DNA from: Vibrio aphrogenes
Lineage (GTDB): Bacteria; Pseudomonadota; Gammaproteobacteria; Enterobacterales; Vibrionaceae
Length of the DNA stretch: 64,000 bases
Reading direction: 5' to 3'
Assembly (NCBI RefSeq): GCF_002157735.2
Contig: NZ_AP018689.1
Coordinates: 186,001 to 250,000, forward strand
In this document: positions 1 through 9,683 of the stretch, one piece after another
How positions within the stretch are numbered: position 1 is the stretch's first letter
How the letters are laid out: the number at the start of each line of letters is the position of its first letter
Made by a program: the position numbers and the translations under genes
Notes under the pieces: generated by a model
The model's database searches: none
What the model saw: only the letters and a program-made list of their open reading frames with translations
What the model was told of the DNA's origin: nothing

Positions 1-1077
1 GCCTTAATTCAAGCGCGTCTTCCGTATCGCATTTATGGCGGGATGCGCTTCTTCGAACGTCAAGAAATCAAAGATGCGCTGGGCTATCTGCGGCTAATGA
101 ACAACCGTAATGATGATGCAGCGTTTGAGCGTATAGTGAACACCCCAACGCGTGGTTTAGGCGAAAAAACCCTAGAAACCATTCGCATGACGGCTCGTGA
201 TCGCGGTACTACCTTATGGCAAGCCGGAGTTCAATTAATTGAAGAAAAAGTCCTTTCTGGTCGGGCTGCAAGTTCCTTTAGTCGTTTTATCGAATTAATC
301 AATGCCTTAGAAGATGACACTTTTGATTTAGCGCTGCACGAGCAGTTTGATCAGGTGATCAAATCATCGGGCTTGTTTACTATGTACGAGATGGAAAAAG
401 GCGAAAAATCCAAAGCACGCATTGAAAACTTGGAAGAACTGGTGACAGCAGCGCGTCAGTTTGAAAAGCCAGAAGAAGCTGATGACATGAGTATGCTGTC
501 GGCGTTTTTATCGCACGCGGCATTAGAGGCTGGTGAAGGTCAAGCGGATGAGTTTACCGATGCGGTGCAACTGATGACACTACACAGCGCCAAAGGATTG
601 GAATTCCCATTAGTGTTTATGGTGGGGGTAGAAGAGGGCATGTTCCCAAATCAAATGTCGGCAGAAGATGCGGCGCGTTTAGAAGAAGAACGCCGTTTGT
701 GTTATGTCGGCATGACCCGAGCGATGGAAAAACTCTACATCACTTATGCAGAAATGCGCCGTGTGTATGGGCAAGATAAATACCATAAACCGTCGCGTTT
801 TATTCGTGAAATTCCAGAAAGCTGTGTTGATGAAGTGCGAATGAAGGCGCAAGTCAGTCGTCCGGTGACGTCTGGTCGCTTTGCGGCGAGTGCGGTGAAA
901 GACAACTTTAACAGTACCGGCTACTCCTTAGGACAACGGGTCAAACATGCCAAATTTGGTGAAGGGACGATCATCAACTTTGAAGGCAGCGGTGCTCAAA
1001 GTCGAGTTCAGGTCGCCTTTAATGGTGAAGGGATCAAATGGCTGGTCACTGAGTATGCACGCTTAGAAAAACTATAG
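1..1077 (+). CDS. uvrD: DNA helicase II UvrD, 3' part (runs in from upstream)
   Basis: This is the C-terminal half of the superfamily 1 DNA helicase that acts in nucleotide excision and mismatch repair. The frame is open from base 1, so the start lies outside the window and about 358 residues are visible. Helicase motif V is seen around fragment residues 192-205 (TLHSAKGLEFP) and motif VI around 229-242 (CYVGMTRAMEKLY). The tail ends in the short C-terminal domain typical of UvrD (GQRVKHAKFGEGTI). The stop is the TAG at 1075-1077, followed closely by fieF on the same strand. Rep helicase is the main alternative, but the long tail with the KFGEG motif favours UvrD. Confidence 0.95.
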   Translation, partial: ALIQARLPYRIYGGMRFFERQEIKDALGYLRLMNNRNDDAAFERIVNTPTRGLGEKTLETIRMTARDRGTTLWQAGVQLIEEKVLSGRAASSFSRFIELINALEDDTFDLALHEQFDQVIKSSGLFTMYEMEKGEKSKARIENLEELVTAARQFEKPEEADDMSMLSAFLSHAALEAGEGQADEFTDAVQLMTLHSAKGLEFPLVFMVGVEEGMFPNQMSAEDAARLEEERRLCYVGMTRAMEKLYITYAEMRRVYGQDKYHKPSRFIREIPESCVDEVRMKAQVSRPVTSGRFAASAVKDNFNSTGYSLGQRVKHAKFGEGTIINFEGSGAQSRVQVAFNGEGIKWLVTEYARLEKL

Positions 1078-1110
1078 TGATTGAACATCAAAAGTCTGAA
1101 GAGGCAAGAC

Positions 1111-2010
1111 GTGGATAAGAATTACGCAAAATTGGTGAACTCAGCAGCATGGGCAGCCATGATCATTGCCACGGTGCTGCTGGTGGTGAAATTGATTGCT
1201 TGGTGGCAAACCAACTCCGTCAGTTTATTGGCTTCTTTAGTTGATTCATTGTTGGATATGGCGGCCTCATTGACCAATTTATTGGTGGTGCGTTATGCCA
1301 CTCAACCGGCGGATAAAGAGCATCAATTTGGGCATGGTAAAGCAGAATCTTTGGCGGCGCTGGCTCAGGCGATGTTTATTTCTGGTTCGGCCTGTTTCTT
1401 ACTATTAAACGGGGTTGATCGCTTCTTCCGACCGCAAGCTTTAGTTTCGCCAGAGCTTGGGGTATGGGTCAGTGGCTTTGCTATCTTGATGACATCGAGC
1501 TTAGTGTTATTTCAAAAGCACGTGGTTCGTAAAACTGGTAGTCAAGCCATTGCGGCCGATTCATTGCATTATCAAACCGATTTATTCATGAATATTGCGA
1601 TCATGATTGCGCTGGTCTTAAGTTGGTATGGCTTGAAACAAGCGGATGCGGTATTTGCGATGGGAATTGGGGTATATATTTTGTACAGCGCTTACCAAAT
1701 GGCGCATGAAGCGATTCAGTCATTGTTGGATCGTCAACTACCCCAAGAAGAGGTGGAAGCCATTTCAAATGCCTGTATTTCGGTAGAAGGAGTATTAGGC
1801 GCGCACGATTTACGCACTCGCATGTCAGGGCCGGTGCGTTTTATTCAAGTTCATATTGAGTTAGATGACCATTTGCCGTTACTTAAAGCACACCAAATTA
1901 GTGATGCGGTGGAAGCGAAATTGTATGCGTTATTCCCACATTCTGATGTAATCATTCACCAAGATCCGATTTCAGTAGTTCCAAGTGCAAAAGAGCAGCC
2001 AGTAAATTGA
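1111..2010 (+). CDS. fieF: Cation-efflux pump FieF (CDF family, Fe/Zn export)
   Basis: Inner-membrane cation diffusion facilitator that exports divalent metal (Zn, Fe) in exchange for protons. A GTG at 1111 is chosen because GAGG lies six bases upstream and the protein then aligns with E. coli FieF from its first residue; an upstream TTG at 1081 would add ten residues. With this start the transport-site residues fall at D45, D49, H153 and D157, exactly the E. coli numbering. Six membrane segments are followed by a cytoplasmic C-terminal domain ([10 protein letters not shown] to IIHQDP). Length is 299 aa, against about 300 in the family. It follows uvrD by 33 bases and may be cotranscribed. 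Confidence 0.94.
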   Translation: MDKNYAKLVNSAAWAAMIIATVLLVVKLIAWWQTNSVSLLASLVDSLLDMAASLTNLLVVRYATQPADKEHQFGHGKAESLAALAQAMFISGSACFLLLNGVDRFFRPQALVSPELGVWVSGFAILMTSSLVLFQKHVVRKTGSQAIAADSLHYQTDLFMNIAIMIALVLSWYGLKQADAVFAMGIGVYILYSAYQMAHEAIQSLLDRQLPQEEVEAISNACISVEGVLGAHDLRTRMSGPVRFIQVHIELDDHLPLLKAHQISDAVEAKLYALFPHSDVIIHQDPISVVPSAKEQPVN

Positions 2011-3326
<1,316 letters not shown>

Positions 3327-3348
3327 CTTTTCCGAGACGAAAGCTTAT

Positions 3349-3383
3349 AAAACCGCTGGTCATGCTATGCCAGCGGTTTTTTT
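3349..3383 (+). terminator. Intrinsic terminator after pfkA
   Basis: Perfect 11-bp stem: AAAACCGCTGG (3349-3359) pairs with CCAGCGGTTTT (3370-3380) around a 10-nt loop, followed by more T residues. Confidence 0.9.
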
Positions 3384-3399
3384 ATGTGTGCAAAAAACA

Positions 3400-3424
3400 A
3401 AAGACTGGCACTAGGCCAGTCTTT
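3400..3424 (-). terminator. Intrinsic terminator after tpiA
   Basis: 10-bp perfect stem AAAGACTGGC / GCCAGTCTTT (3400-3409, 3415-3424) with a 5-nt loop. On the minus strand it is followed by a T-rich run, as expected for the end of tpiA. It also faces the pfkA terminator. Confidence 0.8.
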
Positions 3425-3434
3425 GCTATTTTTT

Positions 3435-3458
3435 CGAGCTTTCGAGCTTTCGAGCTTT
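3435..3458. repeat. Three tandem copies of an 8-bp unit CGAGCTTT
   Basis: CGAGCTTT occurs three times without interruption between the tpiA terminator and the tpiA stop codon. It is one of several short intergenic expansions in this window. Confidence 0.85.
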
Positions 3459-3478
3459 CAGCGTCGAATAACGAATTA

Positions 3479-4249
3479 TTACGCTTTTGCTTCTGCTGCT
3501 GCTTTCGCGATCGCTGCAAAGCTTTTCGCGTCAAGTGCTGCACCACCAACTAGAGCACCATCGATGTCTGGTTGTGCAAAGTAAGCTGCTGCGTTTTCTG
3601 GTTTAACCGAGCCGCCGTATTGGATAACAACGTTTTTCGCCACTTCTTCAGATTTCTCTGCGATGTGAGCGCGGATTTGTGCGTGAGTGCGTTGTGCATC
3701 ATCAGCAGTTGCAGCTTTACCAGTACCGATAGCCCAGATTGGTTCATAAGCGATAATCGCACCATTTAGAGCATCAACACCAAGAAGGTTGATTACAGCA
3801 TCGATTTGACGAGCACAAACAGCAACAGTTTCGCCTGCTTCGTTTTGCGCTTCAGATTCACCAATACAAAGAACAGGAGTTAGACCATTTTCTTTTAGGA
3901 AAGCGAATTTTTTAGCGATAAATTCGTCTGATTCGTTGTGGTATTCACGACGCTCAGAGTGACCGATGATGATGTGAGTCGCACCGAATTCTTTTAGCAT
4001 CGCTGGAGACATATCACCAGTAAATGCACCACTGTTGTGTAGGTCAGTGTTTTGAGCACCAAGAATGATGGCACTGCCTGCTTCAGTCAGAGTGCGCTCT
4101 GCAAGATCAACGAACAGTGCTGGTGGAGCGACTGCAACGTCGACGCCAGTTACGCCTTCAAGTTCAGCATTTAGACCAGTTAGCAAATCAACAACCATTT
4201 CTTTGCTGCCGTTTAGTTTCCAGTTACCCATTACTACAGGTTGACGCAT
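3479..4249 (-). CDS. tpiA: Triosephosphate isomerase
   Basis: Cytoplasmic TIM-barrel enzyme interconverting dihydroxyacetone phosphate and glyceraldehyde 3-phosphate. 256 aa, the normal length. Catalytic residues are visible: K11 in NWKLNG, H97 in IIIGHSERR and E169 in [11 protein letters not shown]. The phosphate-binding GGSVKPENA and [10 protein letters not shown] segments near the C-terminus are intact. It is convergent with pfkA, and the two terminators lie between them. Confidence 0.98.
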   Translation of the reverse strand: MRQPVVMGNWKLNGSKEMVVDLLTGLNAELEGVTGVDVAVAPPALFVDLAERTLTEAGSAIILGAQNTDLHNSGAFTGDMSPAMLKEFGATHIIIGHSERREYHNESDEFIAKKFAFLKENGLTPVLCIGESEAQNEAGETVAVCARQIDAVINLLGVDALNGAIIAYEPIWAIGTGKAATADDAQRTHAQIRAHIAEKSEEVAKNVVIQYGGSVKPENAAAYFAQPDIDGALVGGAALDAKSFAAIAKAAAEAKA

Positions 4250-4557
4250 AGGATATTCTCCAATTCGATTAAATTAAAATTAAGATCCAACGATCTTAAA
4301 TGGCTACCAAGGAATATAACAGATTAATGTGATGAGATCATGATTCTCATCATGCCTAAACGATCAATAATATCGAGTAGTGCACGGCTTTTTGCGGTGT
4401 TTTATAGCAAATTGGCTAGTCGCTGTTTTTCTCTCGAATAAAACGTAGCCAATGGAAAGGGAGAAGTCTAACGCTCACTGAGATTTTTTATTGTTATCTA
4501 ATGGGAAAGATTAGATAGTGTAGGCTGTTTTGTTTTTTTGCTATACAAGGATGCTAT
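4250..4557. promoter_or_regulatory. Divergent promoter region of tpiA and the tautomerase-like gene, with two inverted repeats
   Basis: 308 bases without a gene. It holds an imperfect palindrome at 4331-4351 (GATGAGA, seven central bases, TCTCATC) on the tpiA side, and an 8-bp inverted repeat TATCTAAT / ATTAGATA (4495-4502, 4510-4517) on the other side. Both could be operators, but neither matches a regulator consensus I can name with confidence. The first is only loosely Fur-like. Confidence 0.4.
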
Positions 4558-4917
4558 ATGCCCAATGTCGTCATGGAATATTCGAACTCAATTGAAGAAC
4601 GGATCAATACCCAAGCCTTACTCGAAGACTTACATCAAGTGACGATTCAAAGTGGTTTGTTTGAGATTCAAGACGTTAAATCAAGAACATTACGCACGCA
4701 TCATTGGTTGGTTGGCGACCTTGATAATGAGGTTGATTTTATTCATATCACAGTGGAATTATTAGATGGTCGGACGGATGAGCAGAAATTAGCCCTTGCT
4801 CAATCATTGATGGCAACACTGCAAGCAAAAGCGTCTTTTGTGGCCAGCTTGACGGTGAATATTCGCGATATGGATAGAAAGTGTTTTCAAAAAGTGACCA
4901 ATTTAAGCAGTCATTAA
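4558..4917 (+). CDS. 5-carboxymethyl-2-hydroxymuconate isomerase-like protein (tautomerase family)
   Basis: 119-residue protein resembling the CHMI/HpaF family of small tautomerases, in which an N-terminal proline freed by Met removal is the catalytic base. Here Pro follows the initiator Met (MPNVVMEYS), and the body has the expected pattern (RTHHWLVGD, FIHITVELLDGRTDEQK). In the family the enzyme belongs to homoprotocatechuate breakdown, but no other genes of that pathway are nearby. The true substrate is unknown, and it may be a stand-alone tautomerase. The DUF805 gene follows ten bases later and is probably in the same operon. Confidence 0.75.
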   Translation: MPNVVMEYSNSIEERINTQALLEDLHQVTIQSGLFEIQDVKSRTLRTHHWLVGDLDNEVDFIHITVELLDGRTDEQKLALAQSLMATLQAKASFVASLTVNIRDMDRKCFQKVTNLSSH

Positions 4918-4927
4918 AGGAGAGAGA

Positions 4928-5353
4928 ATGACAATAAAACAATGGTTATTTTCTTTTCAAGGACGGATTTCTCGTCAGCGTTTTTGGATGTGGAACCTGT
5001 TTTACTATTTGGTCATGATGGGGCTGATAGGGATCGGCGCTCAAAATATCTCAAGCCATTATACCGAGTTGGTGATTCTTATAGCCAGTGCAGCTTTATT
5101 ATTTCCCGATTTAGCGGTCACGGCTAAGCGCTGGCATGATCGCAACAAATCTAATCGTTGGCTATTGATGCACGTCCCATTAGTGCTTGGGCGCTTAATG
5201 GTGCCAACAGAAGCCGCTGCTACGTCAAGCTCTTCTAGCGTACAACTGGTGGTATCGCTATTGGCATTAATTTGTGGGATTTGGATGCTGATTGAGTGTG
5301 GTTTCATGAAAGGCACTCAGGGTGAGAATCAATATGGTGCGGAGCCAGAGTAA
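4928..5353 (+). CDS. DUF805 inner-membrane protein
   Basis: 141-residue membrane protein of the DUF805 (YhaH/YhaI-like) family, function unknown. It starts with the typical WLFSFQGRISRQRFWMWNLF segment, followed by a hydrophobic stretch at about residues 25-60. The conserved TAKRWHDRNKSNRWLL lies near residues 65-80, and one or two more membrane segments end in the ECGFMKGTQGENQYG tail. It lies ten bases after the tautomerase-like gene, with a ribosome site AGGAGAGAG. A terminator follows. Confidence 0.85.
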   Translation: MTIKQWLFSFQGRISRQRFWMWNLFYYLVMMGLIGIGAQNISSHYTELVILIASAALLFPDLAVTAKRWHDRNKSNRWLLMHVPLVLGRLMVPTEAAATSSSSSVQLVVSLLALICGIWMLIECGFMKGTQGENQYGAEPE

Positions 5354-5371
5354 AGGAAGATGAGCAAATGT

Positions 5372-5399
5372 AAAAAGGCAGCCAAGGAGCTGCTTTTTT
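5372..5399 (+). terminator. Intrinsic terminator after the DUF805 gene
   Basis: AAAAAGGCAGC pairs with GCTGCTTTTTT (one G-U pair) around a short loop and ends in a T run. It may also serve the convergent regulator gene. Confidence 0.75.
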
Positions 5400-5432
5400 G
5401 TAACTGGAGCCGTTGTTATAAGTCGAGCCGTA

Positions 5433-6053
5433 TTATAAGTGCAGGGTAATTTTATAACGACAACGATGCGCCCCTTGTATGATGTGCTCTTGGCGTTGAA
5501 TATCGCATTCATCTTTAAATAAGGTTTGAAAGATATTGAGCTCCGAGCGACACAATTGTGGGCATTGTTTGGCAGCAAAGCAAATAGGACAATGATTTTC
5601 CGTTAAAAAATAGCCAGTTGCAGTGACTTCTAATTCTGCCATGTAACCGTCTTGTTCTCTTAACTGAACTAACGCACGCAATCTTTCTTCTGTCGTGTGG
5701 AAGTGAGAAAGGTATTGCTGGTAACGACGTAAAATTTTTGCTTCACGTTGAGCGGTGATCTGCTCAATGCCAGGAAGGCCAAAGACCTCATCAATAGAAG
5801 TAAGAATATCGATGCTTAAATCTTGGTGGCGGTCAATGAATTGGTTGTGGCCTAATTGGGTGAGTGACCAATGGCGAGCCGGGCGTCCGACTTTCATTTT
5901 GATATCATTAAAACTAATCAACCCTTCATTTTCGAGCATTTGTAGGTGCTGGCGAGCTCCCATTGTCGTGATCGATAAATGCTCAGCTAACTGACGTGCC
6001 GTGATTTGGCCTTCACGTTTTATTATGTCGAGAATTTTATCGCTGGTTTTCAT
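5433..6053 (-). CDS. Winged-helix transcriptional regulator with Cys-rich C-terminal domain (COG2345/SufR-like)
   Basis: 206-residue DNA-binding protein. Residues 1-65 form a winged helix-turn-helix (ITARQLAEHLSITTMGARQHLQ, then the wing KVGRPARHW). The C-terminal part holds a cluster of cysteines: CPIC, QC and LC near residues 158-170, then DEC and HRC further on. This layout resembles the SufR/COG2345 group, some members of which bind an iron-sulfur cluster. Whether this one does is inference. No sufB-type operon is beside it, so the target is unknown. It is convergent with the DUF805 gene. Confidence 0.7.
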   Translation of the reverse strand: MKTSDKILDIIKREGQITARQLAEHLSITTMGARQHLQMLENEGLISFNDIKMKVGRPARHWSLTQLGHNQFIDRHQDLSIDILTSIDEVFGLPGIEQITAQREAKILRRYQQYLSHFHTTEERLRALVQLREQDGYMAELEVTATGYFLTENHCPICFAAKQCPQLCRSELNIFQTLFKDECDIQRQEHIIQGAHRCRYKITLHL

Positions 6054-6205
6054 GGATTCGCCTTGTTGCTATCGAAAAGTGGCTATAGAAATAAGAGCCA
6101 AAGTGATGGCACTCTTATGGCTATGATGGCTGAAAAAATTAATAAAGCAAACACTTAACATAGTCTAATTCTTAACAAGGGTAGCTTATCAAAGTGACGG
6201 ATATA

Positions 6206-6230
6206 AAAAACGCAACTCGAAAGTTGCGTT
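6206..6230 (-). terminator. Intrinsic terminator after glpX
   Basis: AACGCAACT / AGTTGCGTT stem (6209-6217, 6222-6230). On the minus strand it has a TTCG tetraloop and is followed by a run of T. Confidence 0.85.
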
Positions 6231-6251
6231 AATTTTGAAGCATTCAGTGGC

Positions 6252-7259
6252 TTATAAAAGGTGATCTTTTACATCGTCATCTTTACGCTCAAGGTAGTGG
6301 ATTGACTTAATGCGACGAATAGTACGGCTCTTTCCTCGAATCACTAAGGTTTCCGTGGTCGCGATATTACCTTTGCGAGTGATCCCTTCTAATAAGTCAC
6401 CTTTGGTAATTCCGGTTGCGGCAAATACTACGTTATCACTGTGCGCCATATCGTCCATTTTTAAGACGACGTTTGCGTGTACACCCATTTCTGCGCAACG
6501 CTTCAGTTCCAGTTCACCATGGATACGGTTTTCTTCACTGTCGCCTTTTACTTCATGACGTGGCAATAAACGACCTTGCATATCACCATCAAGCGCACGG
6601 ATCACAGCAGCAGAAACCACACCTTCAGGGGCACCACCGATACAGTACATCATGTCAACTTCACTATCCGGCATGCAAGTTAAAATAGAGGCTGCAACAT
6701 CACCATCTGGCACAGCAAAAACGCGCGCGCCCATGTTTTGGATATTGGCAATCACTTGATCGTGACGTGGTTTGGCTAAAGTGATGACTGTTAATTCATG
6801 TAGTGGTTTATTTAATGCTTTAGCCACATTGCGGATGTTTTCTTCTACGGATTTGTTGAGATCGATACAACCTTTTGCGCCTGGGCCAACTACCAGTTTT
6901 TCCATGTACATATCCGGTGCTTTTAGGAAGCTGCCTTTTTCACCCGCGGCTAATACTGCGAGGGCATTCGATTGACCCATTGCAGTCATTCGAGTTCCTT
7001 CAATCGGATCAACAGCGATATCTACGGCATCTCCACCTAGGCCAACTTGCTCGCCAATATACAGCATCGGCGCTTCATCAATTTCACCTTCACCGATGAC
7101 GATTTCACCGCTGATTTCAGTTTTATTCAGTAGGGTACGCATCACGGCTACTGCGGCTCCATCAGCGGCATTTTTATCGCCTCGGCCTAACCATTTATAT
7201 CCGGCAAGCGCAGCACCTTCTGTCACTCGAGAAAATGCTAATGCTAAATCGCGTTTCAT
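6252..7259 (-). CDS. glpX: Fructose-1,6-bisphosphatase class II
   Basis: Gluconeogenic phosphatase removing the C1 phosphate of fructose 1,6-bisphosphate. ATG at 7259 is chosen because GGGAG lies just upstream and the protein then begins MKRDLALAFSRVTE, like E. coli GlpX; an ATG seven codons earlier is possible. Metal-binding motifs are GEGEID (residues 56-61) and DPIEGT (84-89). 335 aa, the family norm. It is monocistronic here, not attached to glpFK, and divergent from zapB. Confidence 0.96.
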   Translation of the reverse strand: MKRDLALAFSRVTEGAALAGYKWLGRGDKNAADGAAVAVMRTLLNKTEISGEIVIGEGEIDEAPMLYIGEQVGLGGDAVDIAVDPIEGTRMTAMGQSNALAVLAAGEKGSFLKAPDMYMEKLVVGPGAKGCIDLNKSVEENIRNVAKALNKPLHELTVITLAKPRHDQVIANIQNMGARVFAVPDGDVAASILTCMPDSEVDMMYCIGGAPEGVVSAAVIRALDGDMQGRLLPRHEVKGDSEENRIHGELELKRCAEMGVHANVVLKMDDMAHSDNVVFAATGITKGDLLEGITRKGNIATTETLVIRGKSRTIRRIKSIHYLERKDDDVKDHLL

Positions 7260-7569
7260 ACTGACTCCCAATAAATCCAAAAGAGAAGAAAATTATGCGA
7301 CGTATTTTAGCACAGCCAAAACGGTAACGTTTGCATTTTTGATTTTGATGGCTGGAAAATAAGGTTATCAATAGGATATGGTTGGAGGGTGGCACCCAAA
7401 TTGTCATAATTCAGTGAAGTTTGTTGCTTTTTTGCGCATCTAAGCCGAAATAGTTGAATAAGACAGTGGCACAGAGAAGCAAGCTGAGTAGAATGAGGGT
7501 AACGAACGTGATAAAGAAACCATGTGGTCAACTTTGTCGCTCATCATGGTCATTTAATAGGTAGCAAAG
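7260..7569. other. glpX-zapB divergent intergenic region
   Basis: 310 bases that must hold the promoters of glpX and zapB. I see no clear operator, structured RNA or extra reading frame. The zapB ribosome site is weak (AGGTAGC). Confidence 0.3.
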
Positions 7570-7812
7570 ATGTCTTTCGAAGTATTAGAACAGCTAGAAG
7601 CAAAAATCCAAACCGCAGTGGATACCATTGCATTATTGCAAATGGAAGTGGAAGAGCTTAAAGAAAAAAATGAGCAATTGGCTTCTGAAGCCGGTCAACT
7701 ACGTGAAGGCCGTGCGGAATTAGAGCAACAAACTCAAGCGATGCGTCAAGAACAACAAGCATGGCAAGAGCGTGTCCGTAACCTGCTTGGTAAAATGGAC
7801 GATGTAGAATAA
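7570..7812 (+). CDS. zapB: Cell division protein ZapB
   Basis: 80-residue, almost entirely coiled-coil protein that joins the Z ring through ZapA and helps link it to the chromosome terminus. The heptad pattern runs the whole length (LEQLEAKIQTAVDTIALLQ, then Glu/Gln-rich heptads) and the length matches E. coli ZapB (81 aa). It lies alone between glpX and rraA, as in other gamma-proteobacteria. Confidence 0.93.
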   Translation: MSFEVLEQLEAKIQTAVDTIALLQMEVEELKEKNEQLASEAGQLREGRAELEQQTQAMRQEQQAWQERVRNLLGKMDDVE

Positions 7813-7843
7813 GCCAGACATCTTAATGTCGCGTTTATTGAAT

Positions 7844-7877
7844 AAAAAAAACAGAGCCTTTGCGCTCTGTTTTTTTA
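7844..7877. terminator. Bidirectional terminator between zapB and rraA
   Basis: ACAGAGC (7851-7857) pairs with GCTCTGT (7864-7870), flanked by A and T runs on both sides, so it can end both convergent genes. Confidence 0.85.
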
Positions 7878-7916
7878 TGATCAGTCTTGTGCTTAACCAA
7901 CAAGAACAATAAAGAA

Positions 7917-8441
7917 TTAATCTTCTAATGGCTCAAGCTCGTCATCGTCAAGATCGAGTTCAATATCCAGAGGTTCTTGAGAAATGATCACACCGGTATT
8001 ATCGGCGTATAAAAAATCTTCTGGAAGGAAAGTGACGCCACCAAAGTTGACGGGTACATCCACTTCACCAATGTTATTTTGAGTAGCGCCGACAGGAATG
8101 GAAGCTATTGCTTGAATGCCAATTTCCATTTCTTCTAAATCATCAATTTCACGGACACAACCGTAAACAACCAACCCTTCCCAGTCATTCTCTTCTGCTA
8201 ATGCTGCAATTTCAGCATCAATAAGAGCACGACGTAATGAGCCACCACCATCAATTAATAACACTCGACCCGCTCCGTCTTCTTGTAAGATGGTGCGAAT
8301 AATGCCGTTATCTTCAAAGCATTTTACTGTGGTTAATTGCCCCGAAAATGAGGTTAAACCGCCAAAGTTGCTAAACATAGGCTCAACAACATCAACTTGA
8401 TCTTGGTAAATATCACACAGTGCAGAGGTATTGTATTCCAT
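7917..8441 (-). CDS. rraA: Ribonuclease E activity regulator RraA
   Basis: 174-residue RraA-fold protein that binds RNase E and lowers mRNA turnover. The sequence follows E. coli RraA closely ([50 protein letters not shown]) and ends in an acidic tail of about 20 residues ([13 protein letters not shown]). It lies downstream of menA as in E. coli. The family name MenG is an old misassignment from this neighbourhood. Confidence 0.96.
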   Translation of the reverse strand: MEYNTSALCDIYQDQVDVVEPMFSNFGGLTSFSGQLTTVKCFEDNGIIRTILQEDGAGRVLLIDGGGSLRRALIDAEIAALAEENDWEGLVVYGCVREIDDLEEMEIGIQAIASIPVGATQNNIGEVDVPVNFGGVTFLPEDFLYADNTGVIISQEPLDIELDLDDDELEPLED

Positions 8442-8567
8442 AGTGGTTTCTCTTTGCTTTCAGGGGATGGTTACGAGTATATCCGCTCAGGGTGGCTTTG
8501 CAATGACAAAGGACATTTTCCTGAACAGACTTTGATTTCAACACGTCTTTAGGTTAACGGTTTGATT

Positions 8568-8610
8568 CACTTCAAAAACCAACCATCCATGGTCGTTGGT
8601 TTTTGAAGTG
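8568..8610. terminator. 16-bp perfect hairpin between menA and rraA
   Basis: CACTTCAAAAACCAAC (8568-8583) and its exact complement GTTGGTTTTTGAAGTG (8595-8610) enclose an 11-nt loop. It probably ends the menA message, although the T stretch is inside the stem instead of after it. Confidence 0.65.
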
Positions 8611-8646
8611 AGTTGGTCATTTTGTTGAAGCGAGTGAGGAGGGAGC

Positions 8647-9558
8647 TTATTGTTGGGCTAAAACGACAGTCACAGCGAAAATAATATTGGTAATAAAGGC
8701 GCATTTCACCATATCAGGTAGCATAGGAATAAACTGTTTTGATTGCTGAACTTTCCAGATCGTCACACCGTGTTTAGTCACAAATATCAACGGGATAAGC
8801 ATGGAGAGATTGAGCCAAAATGGCTGTACATGCATCAATAAGTAGCCCGTCATGGTGAGCCAACCTAACGCTAATAATCCGAGGTGGTAGCATTTGGCTC
8901 TGGCTATTCCGATGCGAACCACTAGAGTGCGCTTGTTGCTGACAGTATCGTTTTCCACATCACGCATATTGTTGATATTGAGAACGCCCATGGAAAATAA
9001 ACCAGAACCAATAGCAGGCAATAAGAGTGAGGCGGTAATGGTTCCTGTATGTAAAAAGTAGGTGCCTAGAATCGCCAGCAATCCAAAAAAGATAAAGACC
9101 GAAATATCACCAAGACCGATGTAGCCATAAGGCTTGCTTCCCATGGTATAAGCAATCGAGCTGATAATCGACAAGAAACCTAAAATGATAAAGGCTGCAA
9201 TACTGGTTGGAGTTTGTAGGGCATAAAATACTAACACCAATCCACTGATGACGATGAAGACGATGTTAATCGCAATGGCTTTTTTCATCGCTGATTGAGT
9301 AATGGCTCCTTGTTGCATGCCTCGAATTGGGCCGATCCGGTTTTCGTTATCGGTTCCTTGGACTGCATCGCCATAGTCGTTGGCTAGGTTCGATAAAATT
9401 TGCAGCAGAGTTGCGGTCAATAAAGCCAACAAAGAAATTGCATAAGAAAAGTGGTGGTCGGCATACGCAAGGCTACTACCGGTGGCAATCGCGGCAATGG
9501 CAAGCAATAAAGTTTTTGGTCTAGCGGCATCAAGCCAGATAGCTAAGGATGATTTCAT
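8647..9558 (-). CDS. menA: 1,4-dihydroxy-2-naphthoate octaprenyltransferase
   Basis: Inner-membrane UbiA-family prenyltransferase making demethylmenaquinone. The first Asp-rich motif is NLANDYGDAVQGTD (residues 57-70) and the second is NNMRDVENDTVSNKRTL near residue 200. Eight or nine hydrophobic segments are visible and the 303-aa length is normal. It lies between hslU and rraA on the same strand. Anaerobic respiration is implied. Confidence 0.95.
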   Translation of the reverse strand: MKSSLAIWLDAARPKTLLLAIAAIATGSSLAYADHHFSYAISLLALLTATLLQILSNLANDYGDAVQGTDNENRIGPIRGMQQGAITQSAMKKAIAINIVFIVISGLVLVFYALQTPTSIAAFIILGFLSIISSIAYTMGSKPYGYIGLGDISVFIFFGLLAILGTYFLHTGTITASLLLPAIGSGLFSMGVLNINNMRDVENDTVSNKRTLVVRIGIARAKCYHLGLLALGWLTMTGYLLMHVQPFWLNLSMLIPLIFVTKHGVTIWKVQQSKQFIPMLPDMVKCAFITNIIFAVTVVLAQQ

Positions 9559-9628
9559 ATAATTATACAGTTAGGGCGAATAAACTAAGAAAGTATAGCA
9601 AGGGACGTACACCTGATATACCGGAAAG

Positions 9629-9659
9629 TAAAAAGCTCGCATGAGGGCGAGCTTTTATA
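9629..9659 (-). terminator. Intrinsic terminator after hslU
   Basis: AAAAGCTCGC (9631-9640) pairs with GCGAGCTTTT (9648-9657) around a 7-nt loop. On the minus strand it continues into T-rich sequence. Confidence 0.85.
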
Positions 9660-9683
9660 TTATATCGAATAATGAGGGGTATC

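Noticed and set aside
3362..3584. Two small plus-strand ORFs after pfkA
   Set aside because: They run through both terminators and into the antisense of tpiA.
7195..7531. Minus-strand ORFs in the glpX-zapB interval
   Set aside because: They overlap the glpX start in other frames or lack a ribosome site and show no protein-like pattern.
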